Shown: in pieces, positions 8,669 to 17,312 of the stretch | Numbering within the stretch: the first letter of the stretch is position 1 | Layout: each line of letters opens with the position of its first letter | Assembly (NCBI GenBank): GCA_022800315.1 | Contig: JAAWQC010000004.1 | Span: forward strand, 31,057 to 95,056 | Source of the DNA: Clostridiales bacterium | GTDB taxonomy: Bacteria > Bacillota > Clostridia > Oscillospirales > Acutalibacteraceae | Reading direction: 5' to 3' | DNA: 64,000 bases | The notes under the pieces: generated by a model | What the model was told of the DNA's origin: nothing | Database searches by the model: none | Seen by the model: only the letters and a program-made list of their open reading frames with translations | Made by a program: the position numbers and the translations under genes

Positions 8669-10600
8669 ATGGGAATGACTCTGGCACAAAAGCTGATTAA
8701 GGCCCATCTCGTCAGCGGGGAAATGACCCCTGGCAGCGAAATCGGCCTGAAAATCGATCAGACCCTCACGCAGGACGCCACCGGCACCATGGCCTATCTG
8801 GAATTCGAGGCCATGGGCGTGCCGCGGGTAAAAACCGAGCGGTCGGTCGCCTACATTGATCACAACACGCTCCAGACCGGTTTTGAAAACGCCGACGATC
8901 ATCGCTATATCCAGTCGGTGTGCAAAAAGCACGGCCTGTACTTCTCCCGTCCCGGCAACGGTATTTGCCACCAGGTCCATTTGGAACGCTTCGGCATTCC
9001 CGGCAAGACCCTGATCGGGTCGGACAGCCATACCCCCACCGGCGGCGGCATCGGCATGCTCGCCTTCGGCGCGGGCGGCCTCGACGTGGCGGTAGCCATG
9101 GGCGGCGGCACCTACTACATCTCCATGCCCAAAATCGTCCGGGTGAACCTCACCGGCCGCCTGCAGCCCTGGGTGGCGGCCAAGGACGTCATCCTCGAGG
9201 TACTGCGCCGTTTGTCGGTAAAGGGCGGCGTGGGCAAAATCATCGAATACACCGGGGAAGGGGTCGCCTCCCTCAGCGTGCCCGAACGGGCCACCATCAC
9301 CAATATGGGCGCGGAGCTGGGCGCTTCCACCTCGGTATTCCCCTCCGATGACGTGACCCGCGCCTTCATGAAGGCGCAGGGACGTGAAAAGGATTGGGCT
9401 CCCTTCACCGCCGACGCCGACGCGGTATACGACGAAACATTGGAGATCGACCTGTCCGCCCTGCGTCCGTTGGCGGCCTGCCCTCACTCCCCCGACAATG
9501 TCAAAGCGGTGGAGGATCTGGGCGCCATCAAGGTGGATCAGTGCTGCATCGGTTCCTGCACCAACTCCTCCCTTTCGGATATGCTCAAGGTCGCCGCTGT
9601 CCTCAAGGGCAAAACGGTCCATCCCGACGTCAGTCTGTCCATTGCCCCCGGTTCCAAGCAGGTGTACAACATGCTGGCGGAAAACGGCGCGCTGGGCGAT
9701 CTGATCGCGGCGGGCGCCCGCATCCTGGAGTGCGCCTGCGGTCCCTGCATCGGCATGGGCCAATCCCCCAACTCTGCCGGTATCTCGCTGCGCACCTTTA
9801 ACCGAAACTTTGAGGGCCGGTCGGGTACCGCCGACGGTCAGGTCTACCTGGTCAGCCCCGAGACGGCGGCGGCTTCTGCCCTCACCGGCGTGCTGACCGA
9901 TCCCCGTACCCTCGGAGGGGCGCCGGAAATTCACATGCCCGCTTCCTTCCTCATCAACGACAATATGATCATCCCCCCCGCCGATGAGAAGGACATGGAT
10001 CAGGTGGATATCCTGCGCGGCCCCAACATCAAACCCTTCCCCAAAACCGCTCCTCTGGCCGAGAGCATCGAGGCGAAAGCCCTGCTGAAGGTGGGGGACA
10101 ATATCACCACCGACCATATCATGCCCGCAGGGGCGAAAATCCTCCCCCTGCGCTCCAATATCCCCACCATCTCGGAGCACTGCTTCGTGCGGTGCGACCC
10201 TGAATTTCCCGCCCGCTGCAAGGCGGAGGGCGCGGGCATTATCATCGGCGGCGCCAACTACGGGCAGGGCAGCTCCCGTGAGCACGCCGCGCTGGCCCCG
10301 CTGTATCTCGGCATCAAGGCCGTGATCGTCAAATCCTTCGCCCGTATCCATATCGCCAATCTGATCAATGCCGGTATCCTGCCCCTCACCTTCCGCAATG
10401 AGGCCGATTACGACCGGGTGTCGGAGGGGGACACGCTGGCCCTGCCGGATATCCGCCGCCGTATCGCCGAGGGCGGCGAAGTAATGCTGGTCAACGAAAC
10501 CACCGGGGACGAAATTCCGCTGAACACCGGCTTCTCCCAGCGGCAGATCGACATGCTGCTGGCGGGCGGCCTGCTGGATTATACCCGCAACCAGGGTTGA
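8669..10600 (+). CDS. acn: Aconitate hydratase
   Basis: Aconitase interconverts citrate and isocitrate through a [4Fe-4S] cluster. At 643 residues it is the shorter aconitase form common in Clostridia. Cluster cysteines lie in CCIGSCTNSS (about residue 297) and CACGPCIGMG (about 355-358); substrate regions include LIGSDSHTPTGGGIGM and GANYGQGSSREHAALAP in the C-terminal swivel domain. The start ATG follows GGAGGT, and a good promoter lies upstream. rex begins 49 bp downstream on the same strand, which suggests coupling of carbon flow to redox state. A homoaconitase or isopropylmalate isomerase role is less likely, because both halves are fused with full aconitase motifs. Confidence 0.93.
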   Translation: MGMTLAQKLIKAHLVSGEMTPGSEIGLKIDQTLTQDATGTMAYLEFEAMGVPRVKTERSVAYIDHNTLQTGFENADDHRYIQSVCKKHGLYFSRPGNGICHQVHLERFGIPGKTLIGSDSHTPTGGGIGMLAFGAGGLDVAVAMGGGTYYISMPKIVRVNLTGRLQPWVAAKDVILEVLRRLSVKGGVGKIIEYTGEGVASLSVPERATITNMGAELGASTSVFPSDDVTRAFMKAQGREKDWAPFTADADAVYDETLEIDLSALRPLAACPHSPDNVKAVEDLGAIKVDQCCIGSCTNSSLSDMLKVAAVLKGKTVHPDVSLSIAPGSKQVYNMLAENGALGDLIAAGARILECACGPCIGMGQSPNSAGISLRTFNRNFEGRSGTADGQVYLVSPETAAASALTGVLTDPRTLGGAPEIHMPASFLINDNMIIPPADEKDMDQVDILRGPNIKPFPKTAPLAESIEAKALLKVGDNITTDHIMPAGAKILPLRSNIPTISEHCFVRCDPEFPARCKAEGAGIIIGGANYGQGSSREHAALAPLYLGIKAVIVKSFARIHIANLINAGILPLTFRNEADYDRVSEGDTLALPDIRRRIAEGGEVMLVNETTGDEIPLNTGFSQRQIDMLLAGGLLDYTRNQG

Positions 10601-10649
10601 CGATCCTCAGCCTCATCCCGCCGCACGTTTTTGTAAAGGAGGCAACGGT

Positions 10650-11288
10650 ATGCCTAAAGCAGAACATATCTCCATGTCGGTGGTCCGCCGGCTTCCCCGC
10701 TATTACCGGTTCCTTTACGACCTGAAGGAAAACGGGGTCACCCGCATATCCTCCCGTGAGCTGTCCCAGCGCATGGGTCTGACCGCCTCCCAGATCCGGC
10801 AGGACCTCAACTGCTTCGGCGGCTTCGGCCAGCAGGGATACGGCTATATGGTTTCTCAGCTGTACGAAGAGATCGGCCATATCCTGGGTATGGACCATCT
10901 GTCCGACACGGTGCTGCTCGGCGCGGGCAATATGGGGCGGGCTATCGCCAATCATATGGATTTTGAAAGCCGCGGCATCCGCCTGACCGATATTTTCGAT
11001 GATTCCCCCGATGTGATCGGCCAAACCGTGCGCGGCCTGACCGTCCAGCCCACCTCCGGGCTGGAGGAGGCGTGCCGGGATCATCCGCCCCAGGTCGCCA
11101 TCCTCTGTATACCCAAAGAAGCCGCGCCGGAGCTGGTGGACCGCCTGCTGGCCTTGGGAGTACGGGGCTTCTGGAATTTCAGCCACTACGACATCCTGTA
11201 CGAACATCCCGACGTAGTGGTGGAAAACGTCCATCTGGGCGACAGTCTGATGACCCTGTCCTATCAGTTGAAAACCGCGGTGAAATAA
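10650..11288 (+). CDS. rex: Redox-sensing transcriptional repressor Rex
   Basis: Rex binds NADH or NAD+ and represses fermentation and electron-transfer genes when the NADH/NAD+ ratio is low. The 212-residue protein has the N-terminal winged helix (ISSRELSQRMGLTASQIRQD then LNCFGGFGQQGYGY) and the Rossmann segment VLLGAGNMGRAIANH followed by the acidic residue of FDDSP. The C-terminal helix WNFSHYDI typical of the domain-swapped dimer is also present. AAGGAGG precedes the ATG. It follows aconitase closely, and a strong terminator follows it. No Rex operator was found in this window. Confidence 0.95.
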   Translation: MPKAEHISMSVVRRLPRYYRFLYDLKENGVTRISSRELSQRMGLTASQIRQDLNCFGGFGQQGYGYMVSQLYEEIGHILGMDHLSDTVLLGAGNMGRAIANHMDFESRGIRLTDIFDDSPDVIGQTVRGLTVQPTSGLEEACRDHPPQVAILCIPKEAAPELVDRLLALGVRGFWNFSHYDILYEHPDVVVENVHLGDSLMTLSYQLKTAVK

Positions 11289-11292
11289 AGAT

Positions 11293-11333
11293 AGACGCCC
11301 CCGGCCTTCTTCCAGGCGGGGGCGTCTGTTTTA
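11293..11333 (+). terminator. Intrinsic terminator of the acn-rex unit
   Basis: AGACGCCCCCG and CGGGGGCGTCT form an 11-bp stem followed by TGTTTTATT directly after the rex stop codon. Confidence 0.9.
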
Positions 11334-11376
11334 TTCGCCGGAGATTCTCGATAATTATGCGCAAACTATCCTTTTG

Positions 11377-11405
11377 TTTACATTTGATTTTGACGGGGAT
11401 ATAGT
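11377..11405 (+). promoter_or_regulatory. Promoter of the M50-like gene
   Basis: TTTACA, 17 bp and TATAGT, giving a leader of about 125 nt before the ATG at 11536. Confidence 0.6.
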
Positions 11406-11535
11406 AGGTACGTACGGGGGTTCCCGCTTGCTTTTTATGGAGGTAGGTATATTCGATTTTTACCTTCAGCACCGGTCGGATTCCCAGGGCATCTTTGTCA
11501 ACTGCGCAAACACTGCTAAGGGAGGTTTTTTGCTT

Positions 11536-12687
11536 ATGCCATCTACCGATCATCAACAGCCGCTCCTATCTGTCCAACCGGCCGTAACAATAAAGCCGGT
11601 AGGCAATGTGTTTCCCGTTGTTTACAGCCTATGTGCCATTTCGTTATTTCTCCTCTATATTTTTCGATTCCGGTATCCTTCGGATTTTATCCTCTGGATT
11701 CTCTTCGGGTTGCTGTCCTTTCCCGTGTCCCTCTTACTGCACAGCATTGGCCATCTTCTAATGGGCAAACTGTTTGGCGGGAAGTTTCTCGCCCTCAATT
11801 GCGGTTGTATACGGATCGCGGCGAAAACGGATCGCCTGCGGTTTGAGCCGCGTCGGTCCACCGATGGGCGGGGTTGTTGTTATATGCATTTCTCCTCCGC
11901 CCTTTCCCCAGTCCGGCGTCTCCTTTTCCACGGGGGAGGCGCCCTCATCAATTTCCTGTCCGCCGCACTGTGCTATCTTGTCAGCTATTTTCCCCTTTCC
12001 CCACCGGGGGAACTGTTATGCTCCGCCTTCACACTGGTTTCTCTCCTCAACGGTCTGAAAAGCCTGTATCCCGATGGAGACGACAGTGACAGCTGCGTTA
12101 TTTGGGGGATTCTGCTGCAAAAGCCCTACGGAAAACGCTATGGGGAATACCACCGCTGCCACTCACAGCTGGTGACGGGGGTGCGTCCGCGAGATCTGGT
12201 GCTGCCCGGACTATCGCTTGATGAATATATCTCTATTGAGGATTATTCCTTGCTTCTATTGTACTACTGGCGGGATCTGGATGCAGGAAACCGAGATGGT
12301 GCCGCGGCGTATCTCTCTTTTCAGGAATCCCCTTCCCACCATATATACGATGATATCCTAGCGCCCCTATGCTATGAACTGTGCTTCTTTTCGTGCCTGA
12401 ACGGCGATTATGATAAGGCGGTCCATTATCATAATCAAATGGAATCACTTCTATCCCAGGATCATGACAGCAACGGCTGCCGCATTCGAGCATATTACGC
12501 TTTTTACATAGAGAAGGATACTGTCTCCGCCGCCCGAATCTGCCAGGAAGGACTGGAGGCCGCTGACGATTTCCCCATTAAGGGACAGGCTGAAATGGAG
12601 CGGGATTTGCTGACCAATCTGCTAAAACAGATCGAAAACGGCGTTTCATCGGGCCTTGCCCTTGACGAAACGCCCCCTGCGAACTAA
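11536..12687 (+). CDS. M50 (site-2 protease)-like membrane protein with altered zinc motif
   Basis: This 383-residue protein is not assigned to a named family. Its first half has several hydrophobic segments and looks like a peptidase M50 core: LLHSIGHLLMGKLFGGK at the HExxH position, GGALINFLSAALCYLV matching the usual inner helix, and NGLKSLYPDGDD matching the third motif NxxPxxxxDG. The HExxH motif reads HSIGH, so the catalytic glutamate is replaced by serine and protease activity is doubtful. The second half is soluble, helical and possibly repeat-like (CFFSCLNGDYDKAVHYH). The ORF track starts 54 codons earlier; ATG 11536 was chosen because GGAGGT lies 9 bases upstream. Function is unknown. 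Confidence 0.65.
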   Translation: MPSTDHQQPLLSVQPAVTIKPVGNVFPVVYSLCAISLFLLYIFRFRYPSDFILWILFGLLSFPVSLLLHSIGHLLMGKLFGGKFLALNCGCIRIAAKTDRLRFEPRRSTDGRGCCYMHFSSALSPVRRLLFHGGGALINFLSAALCYLVSYFPLSPPGELLCSAFTLVSLLNGLKSLYPDGDDSDSCVIWGILLQKPYGKRYGEYHRCHSQLVTGVRPRDLVLPGLSLDEYISIEDYSLLLLYYWRDLDAGNRDGAAAYLSFQESPSHHIYDDILAPLCYELCFFSCLNGDYDKAVHYHNQMESLLSQDHDSNGCRIRAYYAFYIEKDTVSAARICQEGLEAADDFPIKGQAEMERDLLTNLLKQIENGVSSGLALDETPPAN

Positions 12688-12690
12688 AAT
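12662..12690 (+). promoter_or_regulatory. Promoter of the yjdF unit
   Basis: TTGACG, exactly 17 bp and TAAAAT, overlapping the end of the M50-like gene. Transcription should start near 12697 and give a leader of about 120 nt before yjdF. Confidence 0.7.
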
Positions 12691-12696
12691 AAGCGT

Positions 12697-12816
12697 GCAG
12701 AGATAAAAACACAGCCCGGTTGGTAGTCCGGGCGGAAAGCCGCCTTCGCGGCTTTCTCAGTAACCTGCCTCCTTGGTTGTCCCTTCTCTGACAGGGTACC
12801 GTAAGGAGGAACATCC
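12697..12816 (+). promoter_or_regulatory. Probable yjdF-type (azaaromatic) riboswitch leader
   Basis: The leader folds into compact helices: CCCGG/CCGGG around TTGGTAGT and a perfect GAAAGCCGC/GCGGCTTTC hairpin. The segment GCCTCCTT further on can pair with the ribosome site AAGGAGG in front of yjdF, which suggests control of translation. yjdF genes in Firmicutes are known to be preceded by the yjdF RNA motif, reported to bind azaaromatic compounds. The assignment rests on position, length and the GGTTGGTAGTCCGG segment as remembered for the motif; a covariance-model search was not possible here. Confidence 0.6.
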
Positions 12817-13248
12817 ATGGCACAGGTAATCGCCCGTTTTACCGTCTTTTTTGAGGACCCCTTCTGGGTCGGCGTGTACGAAAGGGAAACCGACGGCGCT
12901 GTGCAGGCCTGCCGCGTCGTATTCGGCCCCGAACCCAAGGACTACACCGTGTACGCCTTTTTGCTGGAAAACTGGCACCGCCTGTCCTTCGGCCCGCCGG
13001 TGGCAGGCGGCGCTCCCGATCGTGGAAGCAACCGCTCTCGCGTCAACCCCAAACGCCTGCAGCGGCAGGTTAAGACGCAGACCGCTGGCGCGGGAGTGGG
13101 CACCAAAGCCCAGCAGGCACTCAAGCTCCAGCAGCAGGAGGGCAAGGCCGCCCGCCGGACCCTCTCCCGACAGCAGCGGGAGCAACGCCGGCAGCAGCTT
13201 TTCGATCAGCAGCAGCAGAAAAAGAAGGAGAAGCACCGCGGGCACTGA
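12817..13248 (+). CDS. yjdF: YjdF family protein (DUF2992)
   Basis: The 143-residue protein begins with the family pattern ARFTVFFEDPFWVGVYER, followed by YTVYAFLLENWHRLSF. It ends in a very Gln/Arg/Lys-rich tail (LSRQQREQRRQQLFDQQQQ) that probably binds nucleic acid or is unstructured. The family function is unknown; its riboswitch control in other Firmicutes suggests a response to toxic planar heterocycles. The ATG is 6 bases after AAGGAGG, which is also the proposed target of the upstream regulatory RNA. It converges with the metallo-hydrolase gene across a shared terminator. Confidence 0.85.
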   Translation: MAQVIARFTVFFEDPFWVGVYERETDGAVQACRVVFGPEPKDYTVYAFLLENWHRLSFGPPVAGGAPDRGSNRSRVNPKRLQRQVKTQTAGAGVGTKAQQALKLQQQEGKAARRTLSRQQREQRRQQLFDQQQQKKKEKHRGH

Positions 13249-13287
13249 ATGGCATCAGGCCAACCAATTAGGGACCGACAGTGCCGT

Positions 13288-13328
13288 AAAACAGAAAGGG
13301 AGAAGCTATGCTTCTCCCTTTCTGTTTA
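13288..13328. terminator. Bidirectional terminator between yjdF and the metallo-hydrolase gene
   Basis: AAACAGAAAGGGAGAAGC pairs with GCTTCTCCCTTTCTGTTT around TAT. The right arm includes the TAA stop of the minus-strand hydrolase, so the hairpin serves both convergent genes. Confidence 0.9.
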
Positions 13329-14042
13329 TTTCCGACGATATTCCCGCCAATCAAATGGGGCGCCGTGACCGGGACAGACCCGCCGGATGTCCTTCGATGA
13401 CAGCCGGCGGATGCTGTCGTCCAGCCGCTCAAAATCCCAGGCGTTAGGGGCAGGTGACGGATGCCCGTTGTTCACCAGCGTGTCCCCCGCGATCAGGGTC
13501 CCGTCCGACAGCCGGTAACCCACCGAACCCGGGGTGTGTCCCGGCAGGTAAATCAGTTCCCCCTCCAGTCCATATTCGGCAAGGGACATCCCCTCCAACA
13601 GCGCCACGTCCGGCGTGAACGGGGTGAAATCCGCCCGGGTTTTCTCCATTACCCGTTGAATCGTCCTCTTCATCAGGCGAAAAAACAGGCGCATGAGGGG
13701 GGAGCGGTAATGGAAGCTCTCCATCATCTCCTCCACGCCCGGCTGTTCCACCAGAGGCCGGTCGCCGGGATGCAGAGCAACCGGCGCCCCGTAAGTCTCC
13801 CGCAGCCATGCGGCGTTTCCCCCGTGGTCCACGTCGCCGTGGGTCAGCACGATCAGCCGCAGATCGTCGGGGCGGCATCCCGCCTGCTCCAGCTCCCCGC
13901 GCAGGATGTCCCGACGCCCGTCGAAGTCCCTGTCCATCACCAGATGTCCGCCGGTATCAAACAGCACCCATCCGGCCGTCCCCTTGACGAGCCAGGCGTT
14001 GACCCCGCCCAGGTCCAGCCGTTCTACCACACGTTCTTCCAT
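13326..14042 (-). CDS. MBL-fold metallo-hydrolase
   Basis: The 238-residue protein has the metallo-beta-lactamase fold: LTHGDVDHGGNAAWL is the HxHxDH-type zinc motif (written HGDVDH), with further ligands in the LPGHTPGSVGY segment and the C-terminal CPGHGAP. This group includes glyoxalase II-like and quorum-quenching hydrolases; the actual substrate cannot be told. The track ORF reads far into the upstream gene; the start was placed at MEERVVERLD, where the ATG lies one base after the PadR stop with AAGGAG upstream, implying translational coupling. The PadR protein is the likely regulator. Confidence 0.85.
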   Translation of the reverse strand: MEERVVERLDLGGVNAWLVKGTAGWVLFDTGGHLVMDRDFDGRRDILRGELEQAGCRPDDLRLIVLTHGDVDHGGNAAWLRETYGAPVALHPGDRPLVEQPGVEEMMESFHYRSPLMRLFFRLMKRTIQRVMEKTRADFTPFTPDVALLEGMSLAEYGLEGELIYLPGHTPGSVGYRLSDGTLIAGDTLVNNGHPSPAPNAWDFERLDDSIRRLSSKDIRRVCPGHGAPFDWREYRRK

Positions 14043-14043
14043 A

Positions 14044-14586
14044 TCATTCTCCTTCTTTCCCGTCGGAAAAGGGCCGCTCTTCGCGTACCTTTTCGCACCA
14101 ACGCAGTGTTTCCTCCAATATCCCGATGCCGTAATACAGGGTGGACAGCTTATAGTAGTGGGCGTCCCGATTCTCCCGTTTGTCAAACTGCTTTTCCAGC
14201 CCCCGCAATTTCTCCAGGAAGCGGCGGTTGTTTTCCTCATATGCCCGCAGCTGGCAATCCCGCTGCATACGCGGCAGACGGTCGAAGAAATACACCTTTA
14301 CCAGCTGCGTATCCCGCCCGTCGGCTACCTCCACCGGTGTGGAGAGCCAGGACATGAACGCCTGCCTTCCCTGTTCGGTGGCCCGGTACAGCTTGCGGGC
14401 GCGGCCGCCCTGAGGCTGCTCCCGCATGGTGAGCAGCCCTTTTCCAGTCAGACGGCCCAGCAGCGGGTACAGGCTGCCGTAGCTGGCCCGGTAAAAGACC
14501 CCCACCCCCTTCTCGATCATTTTCTTGATATCGTAACCTGTCAGCTCCTGTTCATAAACCATGCCCATGACGATGAACTCCAGCAT
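14044..14586 (-). CDS. PadR family transcriptional regulator
   Basis: This 180-residue regulator has the PadR winged helix at residues ~1-85 (GYDIKKMIEKGVGVFY, SLYPLLGRLTGKGLL) and a coiled C-terminal dimerisation region (YEENNRRFLEKLRGLEKQFD), typical of subfamily 2 length. It opens a two-gene unit with the metallo-hydrolase, one base apart. A 7-bp inverted repeat covers the predicted transcription start, so autorepression is likely, with release by an unknown ligand, perhaps a phenolic compound or antimicrobial as for known PadR proteins. Confidence 0.9.
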   Translation of the reverse strand: MLEFIVMGMVYEQELTGYDIKKMIEKGVGVFYRASYGSLYPLLGRLTGKGLLTMREQPQGGRARKLYRATEQGRQAFMSWLSTPVEVADGRDTQLVKVYFFDRLPRMQRDCQLRAYEENNRRFLEKLRGLEKQFDKRENRDAHYYKLSTLYYGIGILEETLRWCEKVREERPFSDGKEGE

Positions 14587-14598
14587 AACGCCGCCTCC

Positions 14599-14617
14599 AT
14601 ATATCTTTTAGATATAT
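14599..14617. promoter_or_regulatory. Putative PadR operator
   Basis: ATATATC-TTTTA-GATATAT is a perfect 7-bp inverted repeat between the -10 box and the ribosome site of padR. A further GATATAT half-site lies at 14624-14630 inside the promoter spacer. Confidence 0.6.
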
Positions 14618-14644
14618 TGTACTGATATATCTGCCCTTTGTCAA
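14616..14644 (-). promoter_or_regulatory. Promoter of the padR unit
   Basis: TTGACA, 17 bp and TACAAT on the minus strand, directly abutting the inverted repeat. Confidence 0.75.
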
Positions 14645-14650
14645 GAGGAT

Positions 14651-14683
14651 AAAAAAAGAACCTCGACCTATTATCGAGGTTCT
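14651..14683 (-). terminator. Intrinsic terminator of rqcH
   Basis: Read on the minus strand, AGAACCTCGA and TCGAGGTTCT form a 10-bp stem followed by a run of seven T. Confidence 0.92.
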
Positions 14684-14688
14684 CTCCT

Positions 14689-16455
14689 TTATTCGCTTTT
14701 GCGCAGACGATCGGCCAGCAGGGGATCGGGCGTTACGTAGGCGGTAAGGTTGGTATCGTATATCACCATGCCCGGTTTGGCGCCCGCCGGTTTGCGCACA
14801 TTGCGCGCCTCGGTGTAATCCACTGGTACCTGCCGGGACTGGGCTGCTTTGGAATGGAGGGCGGCCAGCACGGCCGCCTGCTCCAGCGTGCGGTCGGGCG
14901 GGACACGTCCCCCGGTCACCACAATCACGTGGGAACCGGGGATATTCTTGGTGTGGAACCAGATGTCGCCGCCCCGCGCGGTGCGCAGGGTCAGCCGGTC
15001 GTTCTGGACGTTGTTGCGCCCCACCCAGATGGTATACCCGTCGTCGGAAAGGAATTCGAGGGGGCCCAACGGTTTCGGGGGTTTCTGCCGGCCCGGCTGA
15101 CGGCGCAAATAGCCTCCTTCCGCCAGCTCCTCCCGCAGCTCGTTCAGCTCCCGCAGGGTAGTGGCGCGGGACAGGGCGTCGAACACCGTATCGATGTAAA
15201 CCAGCTCCTGTTCGCCCTTTTCGATCTGCTCCTGCAGAATCTGTTCTGCAGTTTGGGCCTTACGGTATTCCTTATAATACTTCTGCGCGTTGCGGGCGGG
15301 TGACAGCGTCGGGTCAAGAGGGATGGTGACAGTGCGGCAGTCGGGATCGTAGTAATCCACCAACTCCGCCGAGGCGGCCCCCCGCTGTATTACCCCGATA
15401 TTGGCGTTGATCAGGTCGCCCCAGATTCGCCATTTGTCCCGATCGCCAGACCGGGACAGCTCCTCCCGCTGATGCTTCAGCTTGCGGGACACCCTATCTG
15501 AGGCGTTGGTCAGCACCCGCAGCATGTCGTGGGCTCGCTGACGGCTGCGCTCCGCCGCGTCCTTCTGCGCGTAGAAGGCGTCCAGCAGAGCGGAAAAACT
15601 GTCCATCTCCCGCCCCACGGCGGACAATCCGTATTGTGTGATGGGCATAAAGCTGAAGTCCAACGGGCTGCCGTCCGGTTTATATACAATATAGGGAACC
15701 CGCCGTTCCCCCGTTTCAATCGCGGTTTTTATACGCGCGAGACTGAAGACCAGACGGTCCCGCTCCTCCGGCGACAGTTCGTGGGCCAGGGTATCCCGTC
15801 CCCGATCGGTGTAGAAGGCCGCCTCTCGGCAGACCAGAGGGGAAAGCCCGTGGGTGATCCCCAGCAGGGCGGAGGACAGCGGTCCGTCCCTCCCTTTTGC
15901 CAGCGCGGCGAGAAAATCCTCTGGCCGGCAGCGGGACAGGTCGAGCCGTCCCGCCGCTGCGGGCGGCGGCGAGTAACGCAGGCCGGGCAGCACGGGACGT
16001 ACCGAGGACATCTCCAGATCCACCCGCTTGATGGCGTCCAGCACCACGCCGTCAGGGTCGATGAGGATGATATTGCTGTGCCGTCCCATAATTTCCACCG
16101 CCAGGGTCAGGCTCACGATATCCCCCAGCTCGTTGACACAATCGAAATCCAGATACAGCGCCCGTTCCAACCCCTCCTGGCGGATGCCGGTCAGGCGGCC
16201 GCCAGTGAGCCGCTTGCGCAGCAGCATGCAGAACATGGGGGGCGAGGCCGGATTTTCCAGCGCCACCTCGGTAAAATGGATACGGGGGGAGTTGGCCCGC
16301 GCGGAGAGATACAGCTTACGGCTCCCGCCCCGATAACGCAGGGCAAGGATCAGTTCTTCCCGAGAAGGCTGATGGATCTTGTCCACCCGCGCATCAGGCA
16401 GGGAGGCAATCAGTTCTTCCCGCAGGCAGCTCAGCAGCGCACCGTCCAGCGCCAT
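14689..16455 (-). CDS. rqcH: Ribosome quality-control protein RqcH (NFACT family)
   Basis: RqcH (Rqc2 homologue, older name FbpA-like) binds obstructed 50S subunits and recruits tRNA-Ala to add C-terminal alanine tails to stalled chains. The 588-residue protein has the NFACT-N domain (MALDGALLSCLREEL, the EIMGRHSNIILID segment near residue 125), a long helical middle region, and the C-terminal NFACT-R domain with GGDIWFHTKNIPGSHVIV near residue 495. Length and order are normal for the family. It is the last gene of trmK-nif3-rqcH, 39 bp after nif3, with its own terminator. Confidence 0.93.
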   Translation of the reverse strand: MALDGALLSCLREELIASLPDARVDKIHQPSREELILALRYRGGSRKLYLSARANSPRIHFTEVALENPASPPMFCMLLRKRLTGGRLTGIRQEGLERALYLDFDCVNELGDIVSLTLAVEIMGRHSNIILIDPDGVVLDAIKRVDLEMSSVRPVLPGLRYSPPPAAAGRLDLSRCRPEDFLAALAKGRDGPLSSALLGITHGLSPLVCREAAFYTDRGRDTLAHELSPEERDRLVFSLARIKTAIETGERRVPYIVYKPDGSPLDFSFMPITQYGLSAVGREMDSFSALLDAFYAQKDAAERSRQRAHDMLRVLTNASDRVSRKLKHQREELSRSGDRDKWRIWGDLINANIGVIQRGAASAELVDYYDPDCRTVTIPLDPTLSPARNAQKYYKEYRKAQTAEQILQEQIEKGEQELVYIDTVFDALSRATTLRELNELREELAEGGYLRRQPGRQKPPKPLGPLEFLSDDGYTIWVGRNNVQNDRLTLRTARGGDIWFHTKNIPGSHVIVVTGGRVPPDRTLEQAAVLAALHSKAAQSRQVPVDYTEARNVRKPAGAKPGMVIYDTNLTAYVTPDPLLADRLRKSE

Positions 16456-16494
16456 ATCGACCGCCTCCTTTCCTGTCAGACAATGGGGTCTGTT

Positions 16495-17244
16495 TTATAG
16501 GGTACGATAGGGACTCGTTTCCTTCGCCGCGAGAAAGCGGAGGTTGGGAAACCGAACAGAAAGATAAGCCGCCAAACCCTCCGCGGCCAAGACCTCGGTG
16601 TGATAATGCCCTGCCTCCACTACCGTGGCGCCGGAGGCCGCCAGCTCAATCCATTCGTGGTGCTTCAATTCGCCGGTCAGCAGGCCGTCCAGACGGTACC
16701 GCTCCCACAGCGGCGCGAGATAATCGCCGCCCGCCCCGCCGCAGATACCAATCACCCGCACCGGACGGGGGCCGGCGGCAAACCGCGCGCGGCAGCCGAG
16801 GCGCTCCTGTACATACGCGGCAAACCGTTCGGGCGCCATGCTTTCGGGCAGTTCGCCGATGCGGCACAGGCCGTCCCCCGCCACCGTGGTCAGGGACAGG
16901 TTCAGCCGGTCGGCCAGCAGGTCGTTGACACCACCCGCCGCGCTGTCCAAATTGGTGTGGGCGCAGATGGCCGCGATACCGGCTTCCGCCAGCTTCCACG
17001 GGGCACTTCCCGCCTCCAGCCGTTTCAGTGGGGAAAAGATGACGGGATGGTGGCTGACAATGAGCTGAGCTCCCTCGCCGGCGGCGAACGCCGCCACGGC
17101 GGAGGTGATGTCCAGGGCGGTGACCACCGTCGTCACCTCTGTCCGGCGGGAACCGGCCAGCAGACCCACATTGTCCCAGGATTCCGCCGTATCGAACGGC
17201 GCCAGCGCGTCGAGCGCCTCATAAATATCCCCGACCGTCGTCAT
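16495..17244 (-). CDS. Nif3-like dinuclear metal centre protein
   Basis: The 249-residue protein is a member of the NIF3/YqfO family, annotated elsewhere as GTP cyclohydrolase 1 type 2 homologues. Metal-binding residues are visible in LIVSHHPVIFSPLKR, CAHTNLDSAAGGVND and, near the C-terminus, VEAGHYHTEVLAAE. It is the short form without the central PII-like insertion. It lies between trmK and rqcH, the same gene order seen for trmK and yqfO in many Firmicutes. The biochemical role is unsettled. Confidence 0.9.
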   Translation of the reverse strand: MTTVGDIYEALDALAPFDTAESWDNVGLLAGSRRTEVTTVVTALDITSAVAAFAAGEGAQLIVSHHPVIFSPLKRLEAGSAPWKLAEAGIAAICAHTNLDSAAGGVNDLLADRLNLSLTTVAGDGLCRIGELPESMAPERFAAYVQERLGCRARFAAGPRPVRVIGICGGAGGDYLAPLWERYRLDGLLTGELKHHEWIELAASGATVVEAGHYHTEVLAAEGLAAYLSVRFPNLRFLAAKETSPYRTL

Positions 17245-17312
17245 TGTCTCATCTCCTGTTTTTGATACGGCGGCGCGATGCCCGCCGGAATTTCTGCCGG
17301 ATGGAAGGGGGC

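Noticed and set aside
8396-10351. 651-codon minus-strand ORF opposite aconitase
   Set aside because: It lies entirely antisense to a clear aconitase gene and has the composition of a shadow frame.
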